A DNA stretch of 64,000 nucleotides, taken from contig NZ_LMSP01000048.1 of assembly GCF_001429545.1 (NCBI RefSeq), positions 188,731 through 252,730 of the forward strand, given 5' to 3'. Made by a program: the position numbers and the translations under genes. This document shows positions 44,539 through 52,790 of the stretch, piece after piece. The notes under the pieces were generated by a model. It was given only the letters and a program-made list of their open reading frames with translations, was not told the origin of the DNA and searched no databases. Within the stretch, counting starts at the first letter, position 1. Each line of letters opens with the position of its first letter. This DNA comes from Paenibacillus sp. Soil787 (GTDB lineage Bacteria; Bacillota; Bacilli; Paenibacillales; NBRC-103111).

Positions 44539-46797
44539 TTGTCGGAAAACCAACTATCATTGAAACCGTTTCATATCGTGTTTATTGCTGCGGAAGTCGA
44601 GTACGATTCCGAACATTCCTTAGCCGAAATTGCCAGAGAGGCGCAGCGGCTCGGGGCTCGGACAACATTGTTAACGGCTTATCCATCTCCGGCCAACCCG
44701 GCGAATATTCCAGGTCTGGAAGTACTTGCAGATTGCGATCTGGCCGTATTCTTCATTCGTTATCGCACTTTGCCCGAGGAGCAGTTCCGTCATATTCGGG
44801 ATTATATTGAACGAGGTAAACCGATCATTGGATTTCGCACCAGCACGCATGGATTTCTGTATCCGAAGGGTCATCCCCTTGAAATTTGGAATAAAAAGTT
44901 TGGCATTGACGTGTTGGGTGCTCCATGGATAAAGCATTACGCATACACATCAGGTACGGATGTATATGTGGAACCTAAAGCGAGACAGGAACCGATTTTA
45001 AGCGGGGTACCGGATAAATTCCATGTACGGTCATGGTTATATGTTGTTTTGCCGTATCCGCCAAAAGGATCGAACATATTGCTTTGGGGACAATCCGTCG
45101 ATCCGGAATTCAAACCGGAGCCAGGCACCGAGATCAATCCTGTGGCATGGACCTGGAATAATTATGCCGGGGGACGCACCTTCATGACGACGATGGGCCA
45201 TCCCGAGGACTTTCAAGTCCCCGCTTTCCGCAGGCTCGTGATGAACGCTATTCATTGGGCGTTGGGGGTACCCCCGAGTATGGACCGGGCAAAGCCGCAA
45301 GCCGGACTGCCGATTCAAAGCGGCGGCGCTGCCCGTCCCCCTACCTCTCAACCGGAGAAGGTGCCATGGATCCCATTGACTCCTATCGAGAAGATGGCAC
45401 AGACCGATTATGATGTGCTGATTGTCGGCAGCGGGGCAGGCGGCGGAGCCGCTCTTTGGAGATTATGCGAGCAATCGAAAAAAAATGGTTTGCGGATCGG
45501 CATGATCGAGGCCGGTGATCTTTTATTGCCGACCCATGCGCATAATTTGCCTACTTTTGATCAAACGCGGTTTGATCGATATATAGAGAGTCCGCCCTAT
45601 GCAGAACCTGCCGGGCGATTATGGCCGGATTATCCGGGTGCGAGAATATTCAGAGGGCTGGGGGGAAGAACCCTGCACTGGTATTTAATGAGCCCCCGTT
45701 TCCGGCCTGAAGAATTTATAAATTGGCCGATTTCCTATCAAGAACTACTTCCCTATTACCTTACCGCTGAACAAATCATGAACGTAACCGGAGAATATAC
45801 GGAAGGTTCAGCGCTCCAGGAAACGCTCCTCCATCGTCTAAGATTTGGCGGATTTTCGGATGCGACGAGTATCCCTTTAGCCGCTGATCTGAATGTTACA
45901 CGCTATGGGCAAGTCCATTCGAATGTCTTTTTTAGTTCCATTATATTTTTGGCATACGCTCTCAACTCAAGACCTTTTGATCTGGCTGTAAATACGCGTG
46001 CCGTGCAGGTTCTCACCGAAAACGGAAGGGCCGCAGGGGTGAAAGTAGTTACTTCGGACAACCAAACCTGGACGATCAAAGCCAAGACGGTCATCCTTTC
46101 CGCCAGCACCTTTGAAACGCCGCGTATTTTGTTGAACTCCCAAATACCCGGAGCAGCTATCGGCAGATATTTAGTGAATCATCCGTCCGTATTAGCCTAC
46201 TCCAAAATAAACCGCAACCAATTTCCCGAGGTGTTGGGAAATGCCGCGATCATGGTTCCTAGCTCTCCCGATCGCAATCATACGTTTTTCATTCTGGGAA
46301 CAGATCCCGTGAATTACTGGTGGTACCATTATGAGGAAAGAAAACTGCTAAACGAATTGAGGTTCAGAATGCTCGGATTGACCACCATAGAACCGCGAAG
46401 TGACAATTATGTCAGTCTCGACCCGAGTAAACAAGATCCATACGGAATGCCATTATTGAAGGTGCAATTTTCTTACAGCTCTCAGGATCAGGCCAAAATC
46501 CGTGAATTGACAGATACCATCTATGCCGCTGCCAAAGCTACGGGACTGGAATTTTACGAAAATCCTTGCCTCCTGCCTCCCGGTTTGGATAATCATGAAG
46601 CGGGAACGTGCCGGATGGGCGATGACCCCGCCACCTCGGCAACAAACCGATATGGGCAAATCCACGGAGTACCCGGTCTTTACGTGGCCGATAACAGCGT
46701 TCTGCCTCTTACCGGGGCTGCGAACCCAACTTTGACAACTGTTGCTTTAGCAATTCGTACGGCGGATTATATCCTTGAGCACATGGAAGGAAGATGA
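44539..46797 (+). CDS. ThuA-like domain fused to GMC-family oxidoreductase
   Basis: A 752-residue two-domain protein. TTG at 44539 stands 10 nt after AAAGGAG and is preferred to the ATG at 44512. Residues about 8-245 form a ThuA/class I amidotransferase-like fold (FIAAEVEYDSEHS, PIIGFRTSTHGF, TMGHPEDFQVPAFRRLVMNAIHWALG). A Pro-rich linker follows, and from about 285 a full GMC oxidoreductase (YDVLIVGSGAGGGAALWRL, GGRTLHWYLMSPRF, HEAGTCRMGDDPATS). ThuA proteins are known from sugar-degradation loci. The fusion suggests the two activities act on one carbohydrate; that is inference. It follows the first GMC gene by 34 bp and overlaps the next gene by 4 bp. Confidence 0.88.
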   Translation: MSENQLSLKPFHIVFIAAEVEYDSEHSLAEIAREAQRLGARTTLLTAYPSPANPANIPGLEVLADCDLAVFFIRYRTLPEEQFRHIRDYIERGKPIIGFRTSTHGFLYPKGHPLEIWNKKFGIDVLGAPWIKHYAYTSGTDVYVEPKARQEPILSGVPDKFHVRSWLYVVLPYPPKGSNILLWGQSVDPEFKPEPGTEINPVAWTWNNYAGGRTFMTTMGHPEDFQVPAFRRLVMNAIHWALGVPPSMDRAKPQAGLPIQSGGAARPPTSQPEKVPWIPLTPIEKMAQTDYDVLIVGSGAGGGAALWRLCEQSKKNGLRIGMIEAGDLLLPTHAHNLPTFDQTRFDRYIESPPYAEPAGRLWPDYPGARIFRGLGGRTLHWYLMSPRFRPEEFINWPISYQELLPYYLTAEQIMNVTGEYTEGSALQETLLHRLRFGGFSDATSIPLAADLNVTRYGQVHSNVFFSSIIFLAYALNSRPFDLAVNTRAVQVLTENGRAAGVKVVTSDNQTWTIKAKTVILSASTFETPRILLNSQIPGAAIGRYLVNHPSVLAYSKINRNQFPEVLGNAAIMVPSSPDRNHTFFILGTDPVNYWWYHYEERKLLNELRFRMLGLTTIEPRSDNYVSLDPSKQDPYGMPLLKVQFSYSSQDQAKIRELTDTIYAAAKATGLEFYENPCLLPPGLDNHEAGTCRMGDDPATSATNRYGQIHGVPGLYVADNSVLPLTGAANPTLTTVALAIRTADYILEHMEGR

Positions 46798-47399
46798 CAT
46801 TGTTTAATCTCCCTGTTAGCATCAAAACTTATCGGATGTCCGGACCTAGGTTGAATGTGCTTTACCCTGTCATCGTGGAATTACCGGACAGTGCCGTGCA
46901 GCAGCAGATCAATCAACTCATTGTGGGTGAGGTTAAAAGGCAGATCCATCAGCAGGGATACCCGCTAAATCCGAATACAGAATTGACCGGTTATTATGAA
47001 ATCAAAACAAATGAGCGAGGTGTTTTAAGCTTATCTTTATACAACGAGTCATACGCAAGCAATACCCACAGATGGACGCTGCAAAACTCGCTTACCTTTG
47101 ATGTACAAACCGGAAAGTTGTACACCTTGCAAGATTTATTCGTTCACGGTGTCGACTATGTGCAAAGTGTGTCCGACATCGTCGGACAACAAATCAGAGA
47201 TCGCCATATTCCATTGCAGTCCGAATTTAAAGGAATACGGCCCAATCAAGATTTTTATATTGCCGATAAGGCTCTGGTCGTTTATTTTCAACTCGAAGAA
47301 ATAACGGCCTATGTATACGGGTTTCAATATTTCCCGATTTCGGTCTATGAGATTCAGAATATTATTAATGAGCAGCCTCTTGGTACAATGATGTACTAG
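46794..47399 (+). CDS. DUF3298/DUF4163-type protein
   Basis: A 201-residue protein of the DUF4163-DUF3298 group, the fold of the RsiV extracellular domain and its relatives. Visible are the N-terminal YPVIVELPDSAVQQQINQLI, the central LQNSLTFDVQTGKLYTLQDLF and the C-terminal IADKALVVYFQLEEI. It lacks a signal peptide and membrane helix, which is unusual for the family. The ATGA overlap with the upstream gene implies coupled translation with the GMC pair. The function is unknown. Confidence 0.8.
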   Translation: MTLFNLPVSIKTYRMSGPRLNVLYPVIVELPDSAVQQQINQLIVGEVKRQIHQQGYPLNPNTELTGYYEIKTNERGVLSLSLYNESYASNTHRWTLQNSLTFDVQTGKLYTLQDLFVHGVDYVQSVSDIVGQQIRDRHIPLQSEFKGIRPNQDFYIADKALVVYFQLEEITAYVYGFQYFPISVYEIQNIINEQPLGTMMY

Positions 47400-47411
47400 G
47401 GAGTTGATGTC

Positions 47412-48518
47412 CTAACTAGATGTTTGCTTCTGCCTACTCTTAACCATTGTTACAATTGTCAGCAGAAGAATGGGTAAAACGCCAGTCAAGGTGATAAATA
47501 AAGGCCAAACGGTACCTACATGTCTAGAGAATTCTAATTCGTTCTTGAACAGGGTCAGCGAGAGCATTGCCGCAAAGAATGCGATAGGAAATATAAGAAT
47601 CTTTTCATCCTGAATCCGGAGTAATTGGGATAGCCCCAAATTGATGGCAAACAGAACAATCGTCGTTTTCATATAGGAGCCGGCGATCAGGGTTATTCCC
47701 ATTATCGATTCGACCCGTTCAATAATTTCTGCAACTTCAATCAAGCGCGCAAGTGTGAATAAGGAAAATTTGAGATTCCCGGAAATCGGTCCCAGCGCCA
47801 TAATCGTACACATAATTACAAAGGTTAGTGAGATCCCGCTGATTAGAAGCGACGAAAACATAAATTTACCCAAAGGTTCTTGGTCCTTTCTTACAAATGG
47901 AAGAACCATCGAAAACAAGACCAGTTCTGCGTAAGGAAATCCATAAGCAATATATGCACCATGCAGAACCGGTTTGAAACCATGGGGAAATAAAGGCATT
48001 AGCAGTTCCACACGGTAGACAGGCAGCGTTAATAGCATGACTATGGCGCTGAAAATAAAAATCGTGATGAGCAGCAACGCAAACATTCTCGCCATGACTT
48101 CAATACCCGAACGAACCGTCAGTGCCGCTGTGAAGAGTATTAAAAAGGAAAAGACATAAGTTGGCGTTTCCCTCATCATCGTACTCTTGAAAAATCCGCC
48201 GATGTCCACCACGATATTGGACAGCATCATGACAGTCATCATAAAGAAAGGAATGGCCAATATAACAGTCGACACTCTTCCAATCGCCTGCCGGCTGTAC
48301 TGGATAAGTGTCAATTCGGGATATTTCCGATGCAGATAAAGAACACAGCATAGCAAAAGCATCCCGATTCCGTTAGCGATCCATAGAGACACCCAAGCGG
48401 CATTGTGCGCGGCCCCAGTCAAAGGTGCCGGTATATTTACGATCGCCGAACCGGTCAGAAACGAGAGAAACAACATCGCCATTTGCCGTGAACTGACCGT
48501 TATCTTCTTTTTCATCAT
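47412..48518 (-). CDS. Spore germinant receptor B subunit (GerAB/GerKB type)
   Basis: A 368-residue integral membrane protein of the spore germination permease family (APC superfamily fold, about 10 helices). It shows the family's QMAMLFLSFLTGSAIVNIP, then LTLIQYSRQAIGRVSTVILAIPFF and YIAYGFPYAELVLFSMVLPFV. ATG at 48518 follows AGGAGG at 6 nt. B subunits are thought to bind the germinant in the spore inner membrane. It is the last gene of the receptor operon and converges on the DUF3298 gene. Confidence 0.93.
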   Translation of the reverse strand: MMKKKITVSSRQMAMLFLSFLTGSAIVNIPAPLTGAAHNAAWVSLWIANGIGMLLLCCVLYLHRKYPELTLIQYSRQAIGRVSTVILAIPFFMMTVMMLSNIVVDIGGFFKSTMMRETPTYVFSFLILFTAALTVRSGIEVMARMFALLLITIFIFSAIVMLLTLPVYRVELLMPLFPHGFKPVLHGAYIAYGFPYAELVLFSMVLPFVRKDQEPLGKFMFSSLLISGISLTFVIMCTIMALGPISGNLKFSLFTLARLIEVAEIIERVESIMGITLIAGSYMKTTIVLFAINLGLSQLLRIQDEKILIFPIAFFAAMLSLTLFKNELEFSRHVGTVWPLFITLTGVLPILLLTIVTMVKSRQKQTSS

Positions 48519-48577
48519 CACCTGCCTCCTCATTAGCGTTTTTCGAAGAAAAACTTGCTTTGAAAGCCTAAGCTTCG

Positions 48578-48820
48578 TTAGGATGGACGTTTGACCGACT
48601 TCACAATTCGCTCAGCCGGATCCTTCAGAAAGAAATCAATCAATTCGTCCAGGTTCGGCCAGGGCAGCTCCAACACATAAATAAGGCATAGATATAGAGA
48701 GGCGATTATCAAAATACCGTAAGCGAACCTCACTTTACCGCTTGCACACTTAAGGGTCAGGCCATCATGAATAAAGATGGCAGTGTAAGCCACAATTAAA
48801 ATCAAGATTTTCTCGATCAT
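48578..48820 (-). CDS. Small two-helix protein, candidate germinant receptor D subunit
   Basis: An 80-residue protein. ATG at 48820 follows GGGGAG at 6 nt; an in-frame extension upstream overlaps the C-subunit gene and has no ribosome site. Two hydrophobic helices (ILILIVAYTAIFIH and YGILIIASLYLCLIYVL) are followed by a short cytosolic tail (EIVKSVKRPS-like). Position and topology fit the small two-helix D subunits known from some Bacillus receptor operons, which modulate receptor activity. It lies between the C and B subunit genes on the same strand. Confidence 0.65.
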   Translation of the reverse strand: MIEKILILIVAYTAIFIHDGLTLKCASGKVRFAYGILIIASLYLCLIYVLELPWPNLDELIDFFLKDPAERIVKSVKRPS

Positions 48821-48857
48821 ATTTTTCTCCCCGTTCGCTCGTATTGCAAAGACGGGA

Positions 48858-50030
48858 CTATTTGGCAACCGGTTCGCCAAGATTTGCTCCTGTATTGAAT
48901 ATATTTGCTTTAACCTCAACGGTAAATTTTAGATTCTTAAATCGATCTTCCCAATTCGGCTTCAAACGATACCAGAATGCCGGATCCTTGCGGTATATGC
49001 GATTTCCGATTCCAAGCACATCCATTTTTTGCTTTTGGAGAAGAAGCAGGGTACTATTGATATCCTTTTCGATAACCTTTTGGACCCTTTTGTTGAATTT
49101 CTCTACGTCCTCCGGGGTTTTCAGATTCGTACAGACAAGTTCACCGAAATACCCGTCAATTTTGGTCGACACGTGGGCCGACACCGAATCCCCCATATGT
49201 TTCACTTTGATCTTCGTCTTTAGATTCGCCACTTCAACGGATTCCATTTTCTTCATTTTCTTTTTGCTCTCGCCCGGACACTCGATTTGGAGAATGCCTG
49301 ATTTATATTTGTCCAATAACATCAATAAGCTTTCGATTTTTTTCGATGGCATTATATCAACCAATTTCCCTTTCTTCATCAGCGCCAGTCCGGTAACGGG
49401 AGAGCTTATCGGTATATTTTTCGGGTCAAAGTAGACATAGGGTACCGCGGCAACGCCCGTTTCACTTTTCAATTCCAGCATCAGATTGATAAAGGAGGTT
49501 TTTAAAGATTTCCCTGTATTCTTACTTGCCATTTTTTCAGACTCGCGCAATTGCTGACCCATCGACGTTTCAACAAACGGCTTGCCTTTTTCCAAATAAA
49601 GCTTCGCTTTATCTTTGCCGATCATAACGAAAATCGTCGCCCGCGGTTCGTGATCCCGTGAGAAAAAATCGAGGAGCTCCCCAATATTCCGTTTCCTGGC
49701 AATATCTTCTCCAATGATCAGAACACGCATATGGCTCCACTGCGCCTTCCGGCCAATATGAATGGTTACATCGCGGATCGCTTCAAACAAAGTCTTATCT
49801 CTTGTTTTAATATTGACATAGCTTTCTCTTGAAGGTCCGCCTTCTATCTTTTTACTTCCCGTCATTGGCCTGTAGAATTGGATGGTCAATTCAATATCTT
49901 TCCCGTTTTCCGCCTGATCGATCGCAACCCCCTGAACAAAGGCATACTCATCCAGTTCCACTCTATTCCAACATCCGGTTAAGAAAACAAGGACCACAAA
50001 AGTTATTGCAGCGGTTCCAAACGTTCTCAC
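48858..50030 (-). CDS. Spore germinant receptor C subunit (GerAC type lipoprotein)
   Basis: A 390-residue lipoprotein of the Ger(x)C family. The signal ends in the lipobox LTGC at about residue 20, followed at once by WNRVELDEYAFVQGVAIDQ, the family hallmark. Other family segments are THIGRKAQWSHMRVLIIGEDIAR and DFFSRDHEPRATIFVMI. C subunits are attached to the outer face of the spore inner membrane. The gene begins 3 bp after the A-subunit stop, so the two are translated as a unit. Confidence 0.95.
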   Translation of the reverse strand: MRTFGTAAITFVVLVFLTGCWNRVELDEYAFVQGVAIDQAENGKDIELTIQFYRPMTGSKKIEGGPSRESYVNIKTRDKTLFEAIRDVTIHIGRKAQWSHMRVLIIGEDIARKRNIGELLDFFSRDHEPRATIFVMIGKDKAKLYLEKGKPFVETSMGQQLRESEKMASKNTGKSLKTSFINLMLELKSETGVAAVPYVYFDPKNIPISSPVTGLALMKKGKLVDIMPSKKIESLLMLLDKYKSGILQIECPGESKKKMKKMESVEVANLKTKIKVKHMGDSVSAHVSTKIDGYFGELVCTNLKTPEDVEKFNKRVQKVIEKDINSTLLLLQKQKMDVLGIGNRIYRKDPAFWYRLKPNWEDRFKNLKFTVEVKANIFNTGANLGEPVAK

Positions 50031-50033
50031 CGT

Positions 50034-51623
50034 TCATCCTTCTTTCCTGTTATCTGCGACCCGATTATGCTTGTGTCGGTTTCTCGGCGAGCGAAGTTGA
50101 GAAATGAGCGGAGTCCGGATAAACACATCGCGCAATTGTCGTAGGCGAAGCGGTCCTAAAGGAGTAAGATAAGGCTGACCGAGAGAACGTAAATTATTCA
50201 TATGCAGCAGCAGCAGCAGGATCCCGATCATCAGCCCAAATCCCCCCAAAGTAGCGGATAAGAACATCATGAAGACTCGCAGGGTTCGGACAGTCGTTTG
50301 TAGCGCATACTGCGGGAGCGAGAATTTGGCGATCCCGGTAAGGGCCACCACGACAACCATGATTGGGGATGCTATTCCGGCGTTGATGGATGCTTCCCCG
50401 ATAACCAACGCACCTACGATACTGACGGCAGAACCGACGGGCCGCGGCAATCGAACCCCCGCTTCGACCAGAATTTCGAAAAAAAAGACCATGATCAATG
50501 CCTCTAAAAAGGCCGGAAATGGAATGCCTTCTCTCGTATTGAGAATCGCGAGCAGCAGCACAGTCGGAATCAGCTCAGGATCAAAGGTAGTCAATCCGAT
50601 ATAGATGCTTGGAAGGAATACGGTCAAGAAAAAAGCCATGAATCTTAACCCCCTTATAAAGGACGAAAAAACCGTTCTTTGGTAATAGTCTTCGGGAGAC
50701 ATCAAAAACTCGAGGAATAAACCGGGACATATAAGAATCGATGGGCTTCCAGAAACCATCACGATAATCTTGCCGTCCAGGAGGGCGGCAGCAGCTGAAT
50801 CCGGACGTTCCGTCACCCGGGATTGCGGAAAAGGCGAGTATACCGACTCATCAAGCAGTTCTTCAATGTAGGAGCTTTCCAAAACTTCCATTTCTTTGGC
50901 AGGTGTGATTCGTTCCTGAAACTCCGCCAACGTTTCCGGATTCACAGCTCCATCTACATAAGCGTAAGCGATCTCCGAATTCGATTTCCCCCCGGCCTTG
51001 AAGAGTTCAAGTTTAAAGTCAGGGGTTTTCAAACGCATCCGTATCAACCCGATATTTTTCCTCAGATTTTCTATCGTGCTCTCATGCGGTCCTCTTACTA
51101 CAGGTTCGATCAAGTTCTCCGTCACTTGTCTCTCCTGAAGCATTATCGCTACGAAACTCAGCGCTTTGTCCCATTGGTCGAAAAAGACAACAACATTTCC
51201 CTCCAATATATCTTGAACAGCTCTGTCCATATCACCTATCACATGAGCGGTTTCAGCCGAAGCTCCATGATTTTCGAAAAAGTTGATTACATCGGCTGGT
51301 TTGATATCTGTGGCCGGCCCTATTTGATAACTAACTAGATCCTGCATAACGGTTTTGAAATAATTCTCCTGTTTTGGTTCAACCAATGTTTCACAATAAA
51401 TGGACAATGCCTCATATTGGAAATCGGGTCCATAATGCCACGGTATGAAAATGATGTCTTTACAATCCGCGAAGATTTGTTCCAAACGTTGTCTGCTTTC
51501 AGTCAGGGTCGATGGAATCGGTTCATGCGCTTTCTGTGATTCCTGCTTAGCTGCATCCTGTGATATGTCCTTAGTGAATGAACGGGTTGAGTGATGCCTC
51601 CTGAATAATTTGAGCAAATCCAT
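50034..51623 (-). CDS. Spore germinant receptor A subunit (GerAA type)
   Basis: A 529-residue GerA-family membrane protein. A soluble N-terminal part (about 60-300, DIIFIPWHYGPDF, VVRGPHESTIENLRKNIGLIRMRLK) precedes five or so helices with the signature FPAFLEALIMVFFFEILVEAGVRLPRP (broken here for brevity after FPAFLEALIMVFF) and IGEASINAGIASPIMVVVVALTGI. The order A-C-small-B matches known receptor operons. First gene of the operon; a 6-bp inverted repeat ATGTAT/ATACAT sits about 60 bp upstream. No clear forespore sigma-G promoter could be fixed by eye. Confidence 0.95.
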   Translation of the reverse strand: MDLLKLFRRHHSTRSFTKDISQDAAKQESQKAHEPIPSTLTESRQRLEQIFADCKDIIFIPWHYGPDFQYEALSIYCETLVEPKQENYFKTVMQDLVSYQIGPATDIKPADVINFFENHGASAETAHVIGDMDRAVQDILEGNVVVFFDQWDKALSFVAIMLQERQVTENLIEPVVRGPHESTIENLRKNIGLIRMRLKTPDFKLELFKAGGKSNSEIAYAYVDGAVNPETLAEFQERITPAKEMEVLESSYIEELLDESVYSPFPQSRVTERPDSAAAALLDGKIIVMVSGSPSILICPGLFLEFLMSPEDYYQRTVFSSFIRGLRFMAFFLTVFLPSIYIGLTTFDPELIPTVLLLAILNTREGIPFPAFLEALIMVFFFEILVEAGVRLPRPVGSAVSIVGALVIGEASINAGIASPIMVVVVALTGIAKFSLPQYALQTTVRTLRVFMMFLSATLGGFGLMIGILLLLLHMNNLRSLGQPYLTPLGPLRLRQLRDVFIRTPLISQLRSPRNRHKHNRVADNRKEG

Positions 51624-51810
51624 TCAGACTCCCCTCCCTTTTTTCGACAATTGTATTCGGCTTATATTTTCCCATAATATGTATGGTTATACATCACTTA
51701 GCTTGCAATATTTCAACACCTACGGTTCCCAGTTCTGCAGCACTTGCAGCCTTCTCTGCCCCTTTTATTCTGTAAACTGTCTTTGCAATCATGAACTTTT
51801 AATGTGAAAA

Positions 51811-51836
51811 GAACCCTTGATAATCAAGGGTCCTTT
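51811..51836 (-). terminator. Terminator of the TetR gene
   Basis: ACCCTTGA pairs with TCAAGGGT across a 4-nt loop; on the minus strand TTCTTTT follows. It lies 22 bp beyond the TetR stop. Confidence 0.85.
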
Positions 51837-51857
51837 TAGCAGCGATTTCGTTGTAAT

Positions 51858-52442
51858 TTATGAAAGAGAACGCAGCAAAGTAAATTGTTTGGCTAGATAA
51901 AGCGGCGTATATGGCATATCCTTACGAAGCCAAGCAACGATCGTACCGATCAAAGCTGAAGATCCGTACCAAATGGCAATGTCCTTTTGAATGCCTGCTG
52001 TTGCGAGGACGGATTCGTTCCCCATTCTTTCTACTCTAGCTGTTACCAATTCTGTCAGCAGCTTCAACAATCGCTCCGTAAAGATCGGAGTACGTTTCGA
52101 TGCGAGAATGACTTTATAAAATTTAGCATGTTCGGCAATATGCTCGAGCAAGTTCATAAGCAGCGGCCAATCCTCATCTTCAGTGGAATTCTGATTCCCA
52201 GGCGCACAGTTCAAAATTCCAGTAATGTCCTCGATCATTTCATCCGCCATCTTCTCCAGCATATCCGGAATGTCCCGGTAATGAAGATAAAAAGTAACAC
52301 GGTTAATGGTGGCGCGCTCTGCGATACGATTCACCGAAATTTTCTCGATATCCATTTCTTGAAGCAATTCCACAAAAGCGTCTTTAAGCAATTGGCGTGT
52401 GCGGATTATGCGGGGATCGGTGCGGGACGTCTTATTATCCAT
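51858..52442 (-). CDS. TetR-family transcriptional regulator
   Basis: A 194-residue repressor. The N-terminal helix-turn-helix is evident (RIIRTRQLLKDAFVELLQEM, ISVNRIAERATINRVTFYLHYRD), and the C-terminal ligand-binding half has the layout of the TetR/DhaS group. It is divergent from a DHA2 multidrug exporter across 350 bp of AT-rich DNA that contains two sets of TGTAA-type inverted repeats. It most likely represses that exporter and itself until an inducing compound binds. Confidence 0.93.
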   Translation of the reverse strand: MDNKTSRTDPRIIRTRQLLKDAFVELLQEMDIEKISVNRIAERATINRVTFYLHYRDIPDMLEKMADEMIEDITGILNCAPGNQNSTEDEDWPLLMNLLEHIAEHAKFYKVILASKRTPIFTERLLKLLTELVTARVERMGNESVLATAGIQKDIAIWYGSSALIGTIVAWLRKDMPYTPLYLAKQFTLLRSLS

Positions 52443-52487
52443 ATATCCCTTTCCTTTTATTTAATATGCTATATCTAATTAATACTG

Positions 52488-52514
52488 TGTAAATTATATT
52501 ACATACTGTAAATT
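52488..52514. promoter_or_regulatory. Candidate TetR operator near the regulator gene
   Basis: TGTAA-ATTATA-TTACA (52488-52503) is a perfect inverted repeat, and a second TGTAAATT follows at 52507-52514. It lies 46-72 bp upstream of the TetR start and shares its half-site with the element before the exporter. Confidence 0.6.
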
Positions 52515-52722
52515 TAGTCCACGATAGACTTGAAAGGATCCAGCATGTTGGCATTACTCTAGCAAATTCTCCCTAATGACCAATCAACTCTTCTAAGCTA
52601 CAACTTCTGGTCTTAACGTCGTATTTTTTCAAGATAAACTACAAAAAAAAGATTCCGTGTATACTAATTAACACTTCATCAAATTATGTCGCTTGTAAAC
52701 AAAACATTTCTGGATATAATTT

Positions 52723-52760
52723 AATTTACAGTTTGTTTATTATATAACACATTGTAAATT
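52723..52760. promoter_or_regulatory. Candidate TetR operator before the exporter gene
   Basis: AATTTACA (52723-52730) and TGTAAATT (52753-52760) are perfect inverted arms, 31 bp upstream of the exporter start, and include the same TGTAAATT half-site as the repeat near the regulator gene. TATAT sequence between the arms could overlap the -10 region. Confidence 0.65.
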
Positions 52761-52790
52761 TATTTGATAGACAAGAAAGGATGAAGTAAG

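Noticed and set aside
51640..51700. A forespore sigma-G promoter before the germinant receptor operon
   Set aside because: TGTATA and CATACAT-like hexamers occur, but no pair has correct spacing, so no promoter was called.
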